Assembly: GCA_050633165.1 (NCBI GenBank)
Contig: JBOEFZ010000080.1
Coordinates: forward strand, 1-64,000
Source of the DNA: TMED27 sp050633165
Lineage (GTDB): Bacteria; Pseudomonadota; Alphaproteobacteria; Micavibrionales; Micavibrionaceae
Length of the DNA: 64,000 nt
Direction: 5' to 3'
Shown here: piece by piece, positions 24,258 to 31,564 of the stretch
Layout: each line of letters begins with the position of its first letter
How positions within the stretch are numbered: the stretch's first letter is position 1
Notes under the pieces: model-generated
Databases searched by the model: none
Told to the model about the DNA's origin: nothing
What the model saw: only the letters and a program-made list of their open reading frames with translations
Position numbers and translations under genes: made by a program

Positions 24258-24272
24258 TGGCATGGCGTGTGC
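24258..24272 (+). promoter_or_regulatory. Sigma-54 promoter of the flgF-flgG-flgA-flgH operon
   Basis: TGGCATGGCGTGTGC has GG and GC at the exact -24/-12 spacing. It differs from the TGGCAC-N5-TTGC consensus at the C of the -24 block and the first T of the -12 block. It ends 30 bases before the flgF ATG, leaving a short leader with an AAAGGA ribosome-binding site. Confidence 0.78.
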
Positions 24273-24302
24273 AATGCTCCTTTGGCAAAGGAATTTATAC
24301 GC

Positions 24303-25031
24303 ATGGAAAATAGTATTTATCTTGGGTTATCGCGGCAAATGGCTATTCGGGCCGATATGCAGATTACCTCTAACAATATCGCGAACATGAATACGACCGG
24401 CTTTCGCGGGCAAAATTTGGTGTTCGAGGAATATTTGGGTAAGCCGAGCGGGCATGATGATCCACTCTCTTTTGTGGCTAATCGCGGGCAGTATGACATT
24501 ACCGATCCGGGTTCTATGCAATTGACGGGCAATCCGCTCAATGTCGCGCTCGAAGGGCCGGGATTTATCAGCATTCAAAAGCCGGACGGAGAAATTGCCT
24601 ATACAAGAGACGGGAATTTCCAAATTGACCCCAGCGGGATTTTGATGACGCAGCAAGGCTTTCCCGTTGCCTCGACAGGTGGCGCGAGCATTACGATCCC
24701 AGCAGATTCAACCGAGATTAAAATCGATAAAAACGGTGCGATCTCAAACCAAAGCGGCGTTGTCGGGCAAATCGGTATTTCCGAATTTGATAATCCGCAG
24801 AACTTAAAGCCAATGGGGAATAACCTTTATGACCCTGGCGGCGCGGCGGCTCAACCGGCGAGTGAGACAGTGGTGCAGCAAGGGGTATTGGAAGGATCGA
24901 ACGTTAATGCAGTGACAGAATTGACGCGATTGATTGAGATCAGCCGCGAATACACATCGCTGCAAAATTTACTGAATAATGAAAGCGACCGCCTACGGAG
25001 TGCGGTGCAAAAACTAACGGAAAGTAGTTAA
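24303..25031 (+). CDS. flgF: Flagellar proximal rod protein FlgF
   Basis: 242 residues. The N-terminal rod/hook motif reads SRQMAIRADMQITSNNIANM followed by NTTGFRGQ. The C-terminal segment GVLEGSNVNAVTELTRLIEI followed by SREYTSLQNLL is typical. ATG 24303 was chosen because it starts the conserved domain, has AAAGGA upstream and lies after the sigma-54 site; the open frame reaches 24192. It is followed by flgG after 15 bases. Confidence 0.96.
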   Translation: MENSIYLGLSRQMAIRADMQITSNNIANMNTTGFRGQNLVFEEYLGKPSGHDDPLSFVANRGQYDITDPGSMQLTGNPLNVALEGPGFISIQKPDGEIAYTRDGNFQIDPSGILMTQQGFPVASTGGASITIPADSTEIKIDKNGAISNQSGVVGQIGISEFDNPQNLKPMGNNLYDPGGAAAQPASETVVQQGVLEGSNVNAVTELTRLIEISREYTSLQNLLNNESDRLRSAVQKLTESS

Positions 25032-25046
25032 GAGGAGTAATTTAAT

Positions 25047-25832
25047 ATGAGATCACTGGATATCGGCGCGACGGGGATGTTGGCTCAACAAACAAATGTT
25101 GATGTTATTTCGAACAACATCGCCAACATGACCACGACGGGATTTAAGAAGCAGCGTGCGGCGTTTGCGGATTTGATTTATCAAAATATTGATCGTCCGG
25201 GGTCTAGCTCCTCGGATAGTGGGACAATTTTGCCGACGGGATTGCAGCTTGGCCTCGGGGTTAAGACCAATGGCGTTTATCGCACAACATCACAAGGCTC
25301 GCTCGAGATTACTGACAACTCGCTTGATCTGGCGGTGACGGGTGAGGGGTATTTTCAGGTGCAATTGCCGAGCGGCGAGACGGCCTATACCCGCGATGGT
25401 ACGTTCCAGCGCAATGAAAATGGCGAGCTGGTGACTATTCAAGGCTACACCGTTGATCCGGGCATTACGATCCCCGAAGACGCCATTGCGATTGATATTA
25501 ATAGCGAAGGGGAAGTTCTGGTTTCCATTTTGGGGCAGACAACCACTTCAAATGTCGGGCAATTGCAATTGGCGCGATTTGTGAACCCTGTCGGCCTCGC
25601 AGCGATTGGCGATAATTTATTCACCGAGACAGAAGCCTCCGGCACGGCATCAACAGGAACACCGAACCAAGATGGGTTTGGCGGGGTTGCGCAAGGCACG
25701 CTGGAGCAATCGAACGTCAATGTAGTTGAGGAATTAACCATGCTAATCGAGGCGCAGCGCGCGTATGAGATGAATTCGACCGTGATTTCCACTTCGGATG
25801 AAATGTTGCAGGCGGTTAGTCAGTTGAGATAA
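25047..25832 (+). CDS. flgG: Flagellar distal rod protein FlgG
   Basis: 261 residues, the usual length. The N-terminal MRSLDIGATGMLAQQTNVDV and NNIANMTTTGFKKQRA are present, as are the SGETAYTRDGTFQRNENGEL segment and the C-terminal EELTMLIEAQRAYEMNSTVI. It forms the distal rod below the hook. It lies 15 bases after flgF in the same operon. Confidence 0.98.
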   Translation: MRSLDIGATGMLAQQTNVDVISNNIANMTTTGFKKQRAAFADLIYQNIDRPGSSSSDSGTILPTGLQLGLGVKTNGVYRTTSQGSLEITDNSLDLAVTGEGYFQVQLPSGETAYTRDGTFQRNENGELVTIQGYTVDPGITIPEDAIAIDINSEGEVLVSILGQTTTSNVGQLQLARFVNPVGLAAIGDNLFTETEASGTASTGTPNQDGFGGVAQGTLEQSNVNVVEELTMLIEAQRAYEMNSTVISTSDEMLQAVSQLR

Positions 25833-25853
25833 CGGGACAATTAGGATAACGAG

Positions 25854-26798
25854 ATGACGAGAAAAATTTTAACATTCTATGTGGCCTTAATTGCGGTGAT
25901 CGGGTTGGCGGTTTACCCGCATTCGGCGGCGGCGGTGAACCTTAAGAACCACAGCATTGTTGAGGAAAATATCATTACGCTTGACGATGTTTTCTTTGGC
26001 CTGTCGCCGAATAAGGGCGCGAAAGTGCTGGGTGCGGCGCCGCATCCGGGGACGGAGATGGTTTTGAATGCGCGTACGCTCCTGCGGATTGCGGTGGCGA
26101 TGGATTTGCCTTGGCGACCTCAACATGCGGGGGAGCATGTGGTGCTAACGCGCTCGGCCAGTGTGGTTGAGGTTGATATGATCAAAGATGCCCTTAGAAG
26201 CGAAATTGCCGAACACGGGATGAGCGGGAGTTACGACATCGCGTTTAACGGTGCGCTATCGGATATTATCTTACCCGCCGAGCATGTGCCGAGCGTGGAT
26301 GTGCAATCGATTAATCTGCGTGAGGCCAGCGGGCGGTTTGATGCCGTGCTTGTCGCGCCGTCAAAGGATATGCCATTGCAGACCGTCCGCGTCACAGGCA
26401 TGGTGCAGCGCATGGTTGATGTTCCGGTACTACGGACAAGTTTTCGCGGCGGGAGCATTATCCGTGAGCGGGATCTAGACTATGTGAGCATTCGCGAAAC
26501 GCAGCTCAAGGGCGGGATGGCGCTCAATGCCTCGGATGTGATCGGCCTTACGCCGCGCCGGATGGTTTTATCGGGCAAGCCAATATCGCTTAACGACCTC
26601 GAAGCGCCGCAGATTGTCGGGCGCGGGGATTTGGTAACGATTAGCTACAATCACGCCGGCATGCGCCTAACCGCGCAGGGCAAGGCATTGGAGGGCGGCG
26701 CGAAAGGCGAGGCCATCCGTGTATCCAATGTGGCCTCTAACCGGACTTTAGCCGCCGTTATCACCGGTGAGCGGCAAGTTAAGATAGAAGGGTTTTAA
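25854..26798 (+). CDS. flgA: P-ring assembly chaperone FlgA
   Basis: 314 residues with an N-terminal signal peptide ending HSAAA. The C-terminal SAF-type domain is visible (VLRTSFRGGSIIRERDLDYV, then MVLSGKPISLNDLEAPQIVG and GEAIRVSNVASNRTLAAVIT). FlgA is a periplasmic chaperone for FlgI. It is long for the family because of an extra N-terminal region. It follows flgG and precedes flgH by 2 bases. Confidence 0.93.
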   Translation: MTRKILTFYVALIAVIGLAVYPHSAAAVNLKNHSIVEENIITLDDVFFGLSPNKGAKVLGAAPHPGTEMVLNARTLLRIAVAMDLPWRPQHAGEHVVLTRSASVVEVDMIKDALRSEIAEHGMSGSYDIAFNGALSDIILPAEHVPSVDVQSINLREASGRFDAVLVAPSKDMPLQTVRVTGMVQRMVDVPVLRTSFRGGSIIRERDLDYVSIRETQLKGGMALNASDVIGLTPRRMVLSGKPISLNDLEAPQIVGRGDLVTISYNHAGMRLTAQGKALEGGAKGEAIRVSNVASNRTLAAVITGERQVKIEGF

Positions 26799-26800
26799 TC

Positions 26801-27544
26801 ATGAGACAGTTTAAATTAGCATTAATGCTCAGCGCGGCAATATCATTGAGCGCCTGTAGCATGAGCGAGCGGCTCGCCAATATCGGTGAAACGCCGGAGA
26901 CGACGCAGATTGTCAACCCGACAACGCAAAAGGGATATCAGCCGGTGAGCCTCCCTATGCCCTCGCCGAAGAATATCACGCCGCAGCAAAACTCGCTTTG
27001 GGCGTATGACCGCACGACGTTCTTTAAGGATCAGCGTGCCAATGATGTCGGCGACATTATTACGGTGGTTGTGAATATTGATGACAAGGCGGAGCTGGAG
27101 AATGAAAGCAGCCGTTCGCGCACGGGGGATGAGGATGCTACCCTACCCTCGCTCCTTGGAATGGAAGCGGATTTAGCGCAATTTTTGCCCGAAGCGGTGA
27201 GCAATACGAATTTGGTTGATTTCAATTCCTCCTCCACAAGCTCCGGCACGGGTGCGATTGATCGTGAAGAAGAGGTGACGGTGCAGCTCGCGGCGCTAGT
27301 GACGCAGGTTTTGCCGAATGGGAATTTGGTGATTAACGGGCGGCAAGAGGTGGTCGTAAATTTTGAAAAGCGTATCTTGCAAATTGACGGCGTAATCCGC
27401 CCGCAGGACATCACGATTGAAAACACCATCCCGTCCGAAAAAATCGCCGAAGCCCGCATTGCCTATGGCGGCGAAGGACAAATCACAGATGTGCAGCAGC
27501 CACGCTATGGGCAGCAATTGTACGATATTGTGTTTCCATTTTAA
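26801..27544 (+). CDS. flgH: Flagellar L-ring lipoprotein FlgH
   Basis: 247 residues with a lipoprotein signal and lipobox LSAC, Cys at 19. The conserved parts SLWAYDRTTFFKDQRANDVG followed by DIITVVVNI, and NGNLVINGRQEVVVNFEKRI, are present. It forms the outer-membrane L ring. It is the last gene of the flgF operon and is followed by a two-palindrome repeat. Confidence 0.97.
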   Translation: MRQFKLALMLSAAISLSACSMSERLANIGETPETTQIVNPTTQKGYQPVSLPMPSPKNITPQQNSLWAYDRTTFFKDQRANDVGDIITVVVNIDDKAELENESSRSRTGDEDATLPSLLGMEADLAQFLPEAVSNTNLVDFNSSSTSSGTGAIDREEEVTVQLAALVTQVLPNGNLVINGRQEVVVNFEKRILQIDGVIRPQDITIENTIPSEKIAEARIAYGGEGQITDVQQPRYGQQLYDIVFPF

Positions 27545-27555
27545 TCCACCCAACC

Positions 27556-27628
27556 ATCATCCCGCGACTTGATCGCGGGATCTCATAGATTGGCAAAAAG
27601 ATACCGCGGTCAAGCCGCGGTATGACGC
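27556..27628. repeat. Two-palindrome repeat, family A, between flgH and dksA
   Basis: ATCCCGCGA/TCGCGGGAT (27559-27567, 27573-27581) followed by ATACCGCGG/CCGCGGTAT (27601-27609, 27615-27623). This is the reverse complement of the unit at 12341-12411. It lies between two convergent genes and could also serve as a terminator. Confidence 0.8.
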
Positions 27629-27635
27629 TATGGGG

Positions 27636-28070
27636 TTAATCATCCCGCTGGGTTTTTTCCATGCGTTCGTGGCGCTCTTGGGCTTCCAATGTCATGGTGG
27701 CGATGGGGCGGGCTTTTAGGCGGGCGATGGAAATTGTGTCGCCGGTTTCTTCGCAATAGCCGTACTCATCTTCATCAATGCGCCCCAATGCAGAATTGAT
27801 TTTTGAAATCAATTTACGCTCACGGTCGCGGGTGCGGAGTTCGAGGGCGTGGTCCGTTTCCTCGGACGCGCGGTCGGCAAGGTCTGGTTTTTGTAAATCT
27901 GAGGATTGCAGGGTGTTGGCGATTGTCTCTTGGGATTCGCGCAAGAGTTCTTCGCGCCACTGGATGAGCTGCTGGCGGAAATATTCCTTCATGATGTCAT
28001 TCATGAATTCGCCCTTATCGGCTTCCGGATCATAGTCGGGTGGAACGATTGTGCTTGTCGGCTTCGTCAT
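27636..28070 (-). CDS. dksA: RNA polymerase-binding regulator DksA
   Basis: 144 residues. A coiled-coil region (FRQQLIQWREELLRESQETI) is followed by a C-terminal zinc-finger-like fold, EYGYCEETGDTISIARLKAR, then PIATMTLEAQERHERMEK. Only one of the four classical zinc-binding Cys is kept (YGYCEETGD), as in many alphaproteobacterial DksA proteins. It modulates transcription with ppGpp. It sits on the opposite strand between flgH and fliX, so it may link nutrient status to flagellar genes; that link is inference. Confidence 0.92.
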   Translation of the reverse strand: MTKPTSTIVPPDYDPEADKGEFMNDIMKEYFRQQLIQWREELLRESQETIANTLQSSDLQKPDLADRASEETDHALELRTRDRERKLISKINSALGRIDEDEYGYCEETGDTISIARLKARPIATMTLEAQERHERMEKTQRDD

Positions 28071-28256
28071 TTTATTTCCCTTTACACGTATATTTTGAAG
28101 GCTGGAATATAATCCGATGGGGGAAAACGTGCAAGATAAAAATCGTCCTTACATCGTCATTACACGACTAAGAGAAGTAAAGTCCGTGCAAATGACAAAA
28201 TCGCTCACTAGGCCTTGCATTTTGCGGAATTGCATATTTTATCTCTCTTTTTTAAA

Positions 28257-28323
28257 CGCGGAGATTCAGAGATACAGAGTTTGTTTTTAAAGATAAACAT
28301 CTCTGGAACTCCGAAACTCCGCG
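28257..28323. repeat. Inverted repeat, family B, between dksA and fliX
   Basis: The left arm (28257-28279, starting CGCGGAGATTCAGAGATACA) pairs imperfectly with the right arm ending CTCCGAAACTCCGCG at 28323. It is similar in sequence to the unit at 63794-63864. A degenerate family A element (GTCATTACACGAC ... GTCCGTGCAAATGAC) lies just before it at about 28154-28194. Confidence 0.65.
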
Positions 28324-28333
28324 TAAATCCTTA

Positions 28334-28792
28334 TTACCCGCGCGCTTCCAGCGCGACTCTCATCTTCGCCAACTCCACCTGCGCACGCAGGTCGATTTCG
28401 TCCATGATGCCGGTGAGGGTCGGGTCGGTGATTTGTTCGCGGTGGGAGGCAACAACATCGGCGATATCGATCATATGCCCGAGCGTGAGGCCGCCGCCCA
28501 ACATCTGATCCCGCAGGCCATCGAGCATATCGAGGATTTTTGTGCTGCGTTTGCGCATACGTTTTTTTGCCGCGCCCTGTGTCGGGTCCTCGACCTCTTG
28601 CACAGCGAGGAGCGCATCGACTTGGGCGATAGATTGGCTAGCGCCGGTTGCCGCCGCGCTGCTGGTTTCTGCCGCGCCGTGGGAAGCAATGAGCGCGTCG
28701 AAACCGCCATCACCAAGCCCCGCATCGCCCTTGCTCTCGGCCTTTTTAGCCTTGTTTACACCGCCTGTTTTGCTGCCACCTTGAATCTTCAT
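28334..28792 (-). CDS. fliX: Flagellar assembly regulator FliX
   Basis: 152 residues. FliX is specific to alphaproteobacteria; it couples early basal-body assembly to the activity of the sigma-54 activator FlbD. The basic, Gly-rich N-terminus (MKIQGGSKTGGVNKAKKAES) and the C-terminal helical half are typical (TKILDMLDGLRDQMLGGGLT, then DEIDLRAQVELAKMRVALEA). The open frame extends to 28876, but ATG 28792 begins the conserved part. It is divergent from flgI. Confidence 0.9.
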   Translation of the reverse strand: MKIQGGSKTGGVNKAKKAESKGDAGLGDGGFDALIASHGAAETSSAAATGASQSIAQVDALLAVQEVEDPTQGAAKKRMRKRSTKILDMLDGLRDQMLGGGLTLGHMIDIADVVASHREQITDPTLTGIMDEIDLRAQVELAKMRVALEARG

Positions 28793-28810
28793 AGGCAGAT
28801 CATACCAAAA

Positions 28811-28825
28811 TGGCACGGGGCGTGC
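28811..28825 (+). promoter_or_regulatory. Sigma-54 promoter of the flgI operon
   Basis: TGGCACGGGGCGTGC has a full -24 block (TGGCACG) and a -12 block GTGC at the exact spacing. It ends 33 bases before the flgI ATG, in the fliX-flgI divergent gap. Confidence 0.85.
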
Positions 28826-28858
28826 ATTGTTTTCTTTTGAATAGAGTATGAGGATAGT

Positions 28859-29992
28859 ATGAGTACATATAAGCATTTGATTTCATTAAAAACCATCATC
28901 ATGGCGAGTATTATTTGCCTATTCATCCCTACCCCGTCCGCATGGGCAAAAACGTCGCGTATTAAGGATATTGTGAATATCGAGAGCGTGCGGGACAACC
29001 AGTTGATTGGTTATGGTTTAGTTGTCGGCCTTAACGGGACGGGGGATTCCTTGAACAACTCCCCCTTCACGCAGCGTTCCTTGATTTCGATGTTAGAGCG
29101 CCTTGGCGTTAGTGTTTTAGGCGAGAATTTGAATACGGGGAATGTTGCCGCCGTTATGGTGACCGCCACCCTGCCCCCCTTTACCAACCAAGGATCGCGC
29201 ATTGATATTAGTGTCTCGGCGATGGGGGATGCGGAAAGTTTGCTTGGCGGGACGTTGCTTGTGACGCCCCTTATGGCGGCGGATGGTGAGATTTATGCGA
29301 TTGCGCAGGGGGAGATTAGCATCTCCGGCTTTACCGCGCAGGGGCAAGGCGGGACAGTGACGCAGAATATCCCGACCTCGGGCCGGATTGCCGAAGGGGC
29401 AATTGTCGAGCGGGAGATTGATTTTAAACTTGAAGATTTAAAGAGCGTACGGCTCGCGCTTAAAAATCCGGATTTCACAACCTCGCGGCGCATTGCGCAG
29501 GGGATTAACGGGTTTTTGAATGCCGGCATAGCAAAGGCAGAAAATTCCGCGAGTGTTCGCATGGAGCTTCCCGATGGGTATGACGGGACGATTGTGGATT
29601 TGATTACGGATATCGAACAATTACCCGTACAGCCGGATCAGCCCGCACGCATCGTAATATCCGAACGCACAGGTGTGATCGTGATGGGATCAAATGTACG
29701 GATTAGTGATGTTGCGATCGCCCAAGGAAATTTAACGATTAGCGTCACCGAAACCCCCCAAGTATCCCAACCCAACCCCTTTGCCGAAGCGGGCGAGACG
29801 GTGACCGTGCCGCGCACCGATATAGCGGTTAATCAGGGGCAAGGGAAGCTGACTGCGCTGCAGACCGGTGTGACGTTGCAAGATATGGTGACGGGGCTGA
29901 ACAAGCTCGGAATTCAACCGCGTGACATTATTACGATCCTGCAGGCCGTGAAGGCGGCGGGCGCGTTGCAAGCCGAGATTGAGGTGATCTAG
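28859..29992 (+). CDS. flgI: Flagellar P-ring protein FlgI
   Basis: 377 residues with a signal peptide ending PSAWA. The conserved segments RIKDIVNIESVRDNQLIGYG, GLNGTGDSLNNSPFTQRSLI and, at the C-terminus, LNKLGIQPRDIITILQAVKA are visible. It is exported by Sec to form the periplasmic P ring with FlgA as chaperone. It is the first gene of flgI-flgJ-flgN-like-flgN-like, under a sigma-54 promoter. Confidence 0.98.
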   Translation: MSTYKHLISLKTIIMASIICLFIPTPSAWAKTSRIKDIVNIESVRDNQLIGYGLVVGLNGTGDSLNNSPFTQRSLISMLERLGVSVLGENLNTGNVAAVMVTATLPPFTNQGSRIDISVSAMGDAESLLGGTLLVTPLMAADGEIYAIAQGEISISGFTAQGQGGTVTQNIPTSGRIAEGAIVEREIDFKLEDLKSVRLALKNPDFTTSRRIAQGINGFLNAGIAKAENSASVRMELPDGYDGTIVDLITDIEQLPVQPDQPARIVISERTGVIVMGSNVRISDVAIAQGNLTISVTETPQVSQPNPFAEAGETVTVPRTDIAVNQGQGKLTALQTGVTLQDMVTGLNKLGIQPRDIITILQAVKAAGALQAEIEVI

Positions 29993-29994
29993 CG

Positions 29995-30420
29995 ATGAAT
30001 GATCTTCTTCTTTCCAATGCACAAGTGATGATGGGGCAAGCCGGACAAACCGACATGAGCGCCGCCGTGCGCAACATGCGCGAACAAGCGAGCCAATCGA
30101 AGAGCGATGACGAGGCCATGATGATCGCTAAGGAATTCGAAGCTGTCTTTGTCACCGAAATGATGAAGCCGATGTTTGAAGGGATTGATATTGCGAACTC
30201 CGATTTTGGCGGCGGTAAGGGGGAGGAAGTTTTTAACAAGCTCCTCTTGCAAGAATACGGCAAAGAGATTGCGGAGCGCGGTGGCCTTGGCATTGCCGAG
30301 GAGGTCAAAGAGATGATTTTGGAACTACAAGGGGCACAGAGCGACACAAGCCAATCGCCACAACGAAATATAGGAGATGTGATCAATGCATACACGACAC
30401 ACAGCACTTCGCAAGACTAA
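29995..30420 (+). CDS. flgJ: Rod-binding protein (FlgJ N-domain type)
   Basis: 141 residues: only the rod-capping domain, without the muramidase domain of enterobacterial FlgJ. Key segments are AKEFEAVFVTEMMKPMFEGI, then GGGKGEEVFNKLLLQEYGKE and IAERGGLGIAEEV. It caps the growing rod. Single-domain forms are common in alphaproteobacteria; a separate peptidoglycan hydrolase must open the wall. It follows flgI by 2 bases and overlaps the next gene. Confidence 0.92.
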   Translation: MNDLLLSNAQVMMGQAGQTDMSAAVRNMREQASQSKSDDEAMMIAKEFEAVFVTEMMKPMFEGIDIANSDFGGGKGEEVFNKLLLQEYGKEIAERGGLGIAEEVKEMILELQGAQSDTSQSPQRNIGDVINAYTTHSTSQD

Positions 30421-30841
30421 TGATAATTTTGATAGCGCCGGATTCGAGGCCGGTGTCGAGGCGCTTTTGAGTAAACCCAAAGAGCAGCTTTTTGAAGGTT
30501 TGATCAATAAAAGCCGCACCTTGTTGCAGATGGCGCGGGATGAGGCGGATTTTCTTACGCGGCATGATCTGAGCGGCTTTACCGCGTTACAGCATGATAA
30601 ACGCGATTTATCGCAACGTTATAGCGATGCGTGCGAGGCGTTTCATGCGCGGGTGGAGGAATATCGCGGGATCTCCCCTGCCCTGCTGGACCGGCTTGAA
30701 ACCTTACAGCAGCAAATTGGCGAGACGGCGCGGAAGAATAATGCGGCGATGCAGGCTCTTATTGCCGCGCATAATGATGTGGGCGGTGGCTGCGCGACCC
30801 TTATTGCTGCGCAGGAAATCGGGCAAGGTTTTAGTGATTAG
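30386..30841 (+). CDS. FlgN-like export chaperone (first of two)
   Basis: 151 residues, almost wholly helical, with Lys/Arg/Asp/Glu-rich coiled-coil stretches (SRTLLQMARDEADFLTRHDL, then FTALQHDKRDLSQRYSDACE). This pattern fits FlgN-type chaperones for hook-filament junction proteins, but the family signature is weak. It overlaps the end of flgJ by 35 bases, which suggests coupling. A second helical protein of the same kind follows at 30881. Confidence 0.6.
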   Translation: MHTRHTALRKTNDNFDSAGFEAGVEALLSKPKEQLFEGLINKSRTLLQMARDEADFLTRHDLSGFTALQHDKRDLSQRYSDACEAFHARVEEYRGISPALLDRLETLQQQIGETARKNNAAMQALIAAHNDVGGGCATLIAAQEIGQGFSD

Positions 30842-30880
30842 ATATTAGCCGTTAGAAATTAGTTAAGGAGATAAATAAGA

Positions 30881-31372
30881 ATGGATCGAGAATTTTCACG
30901 CCACAAAAATGCACGCACTACACGGATTTTATCCGAAGATCCGGCGCAGGCCATCAATGAGATGATGGAGACGATTAATGTGATGCGCGCGCTTTATGTG
31001 CGGGAGAATGAATGCCTTGAGGCCTCGGATGCGCGGAGCTTTCTTGAGCTCCAACAAGAAAAGATGGAGACGGCGCAAAAGTACCAGCGTTCTATCACCG
31101 AGATTATGACGCGGCGGGACGAGATCAAGCAGGCAGATCCGGAATTGAAGGATCGCCTTGCCGAATTATATGGTGCGTTTTCCGAAGATTTGCAGCGCAA
31201 TCAGAGCGTCCTATCACGCATGCAAAAAACGACAGACCGCCTCAAACAAACCATCAGCCGCGCCACGCGTGAGGCAGTGCAAAAGCAATCCGCGCTCAAT
31301 TACGGGAAGTCAGGAGCACTTAACAATGATCCAAAGAAGATTGTGTCGTCAGGGTTAATTGAAACCGCTTAG
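30881..31372 (+). CDS. flgN: FlgN-like export chaperone (second of two)
   Basis: 163 residues, helical. An INEMMETINVMRALYVRENE opening is followed by LELQQEKMETAQKYQRSITE and a C-terminal QSALNYGKSGALN, the last resembling the xYGxxG end of FlgN proteins. Predicted cytoplasmic chaperone for FlgK/FlgL, whose genes are not in the window. AAGGAG lies upstream of the ATG. It closes the flgI operon before a repeat and the fliK promoter. Confidence 0.72.
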   Translation: MDREFSRHKNARTTRILSEDPAQAINEMMETINVMRALYVRENECLEASDARSFLELQQEKMETAQKYQRSITEIMTRRDEIKQADPELKDRLAELYGAFSEDLQRNQSVLSRMQKTTDRLKQTISRATREAVQKQSALNYGKSGALNNDPKKIVSSGLIETA

Positions 31373-31383
31373 GCCTCAGAACT

Positions 31384-31472
31384 GTCATCCTGCGACTCGC
31401 ACCCAAAGGGCATCAAAATCGCAGGATCTCACGATGAGGAAACAGATCCTGCGGTTAAACCGCAGGATGACA
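31384..31472. repeat. Two-palindrome repeat, family A, upstream of fliK
   Basis: Interrupted pair GTCATCCTGCGA ... TCGCAGGATCTC (about 31384-31430) is followed by the perfect ATCCTGCGG-TTAAA-CCGCAGGAT (31446-31468). Its distal end lies only 13 bases before the fliK sigma-54 site. Confidence 0.75.
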
Positions 31473-31484
31473 AATGAGGAAAAA

Positions 31485-31499
31485 TGGCACGCAGGTTGC
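31485..31499 (+). promoter_or_regulatory. Sigma-54 promoter of fliK
   Basis: TGGCACGCAGGTTGC, followed by A, is a perfect match to TGGCACG-N4-TTGCW. It lies 65 bases before the fliK ATG at 31565, predicting a leader of about 54 bases. Confidence 0.9.
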
Positions 31500-31564
31500 A
31501 AATAAACCTCGTGAAGAGATGAAAGATATATGAATTATGACACGCGCATTAGTAAGGGAATGAT

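Noticed and set aside
12341..31472. CRISPR-like array
   Set aside because: The repeats are scattered singly between genes, self-complementary and vary in arm sequence; there are no regular spacers and no cas genes.
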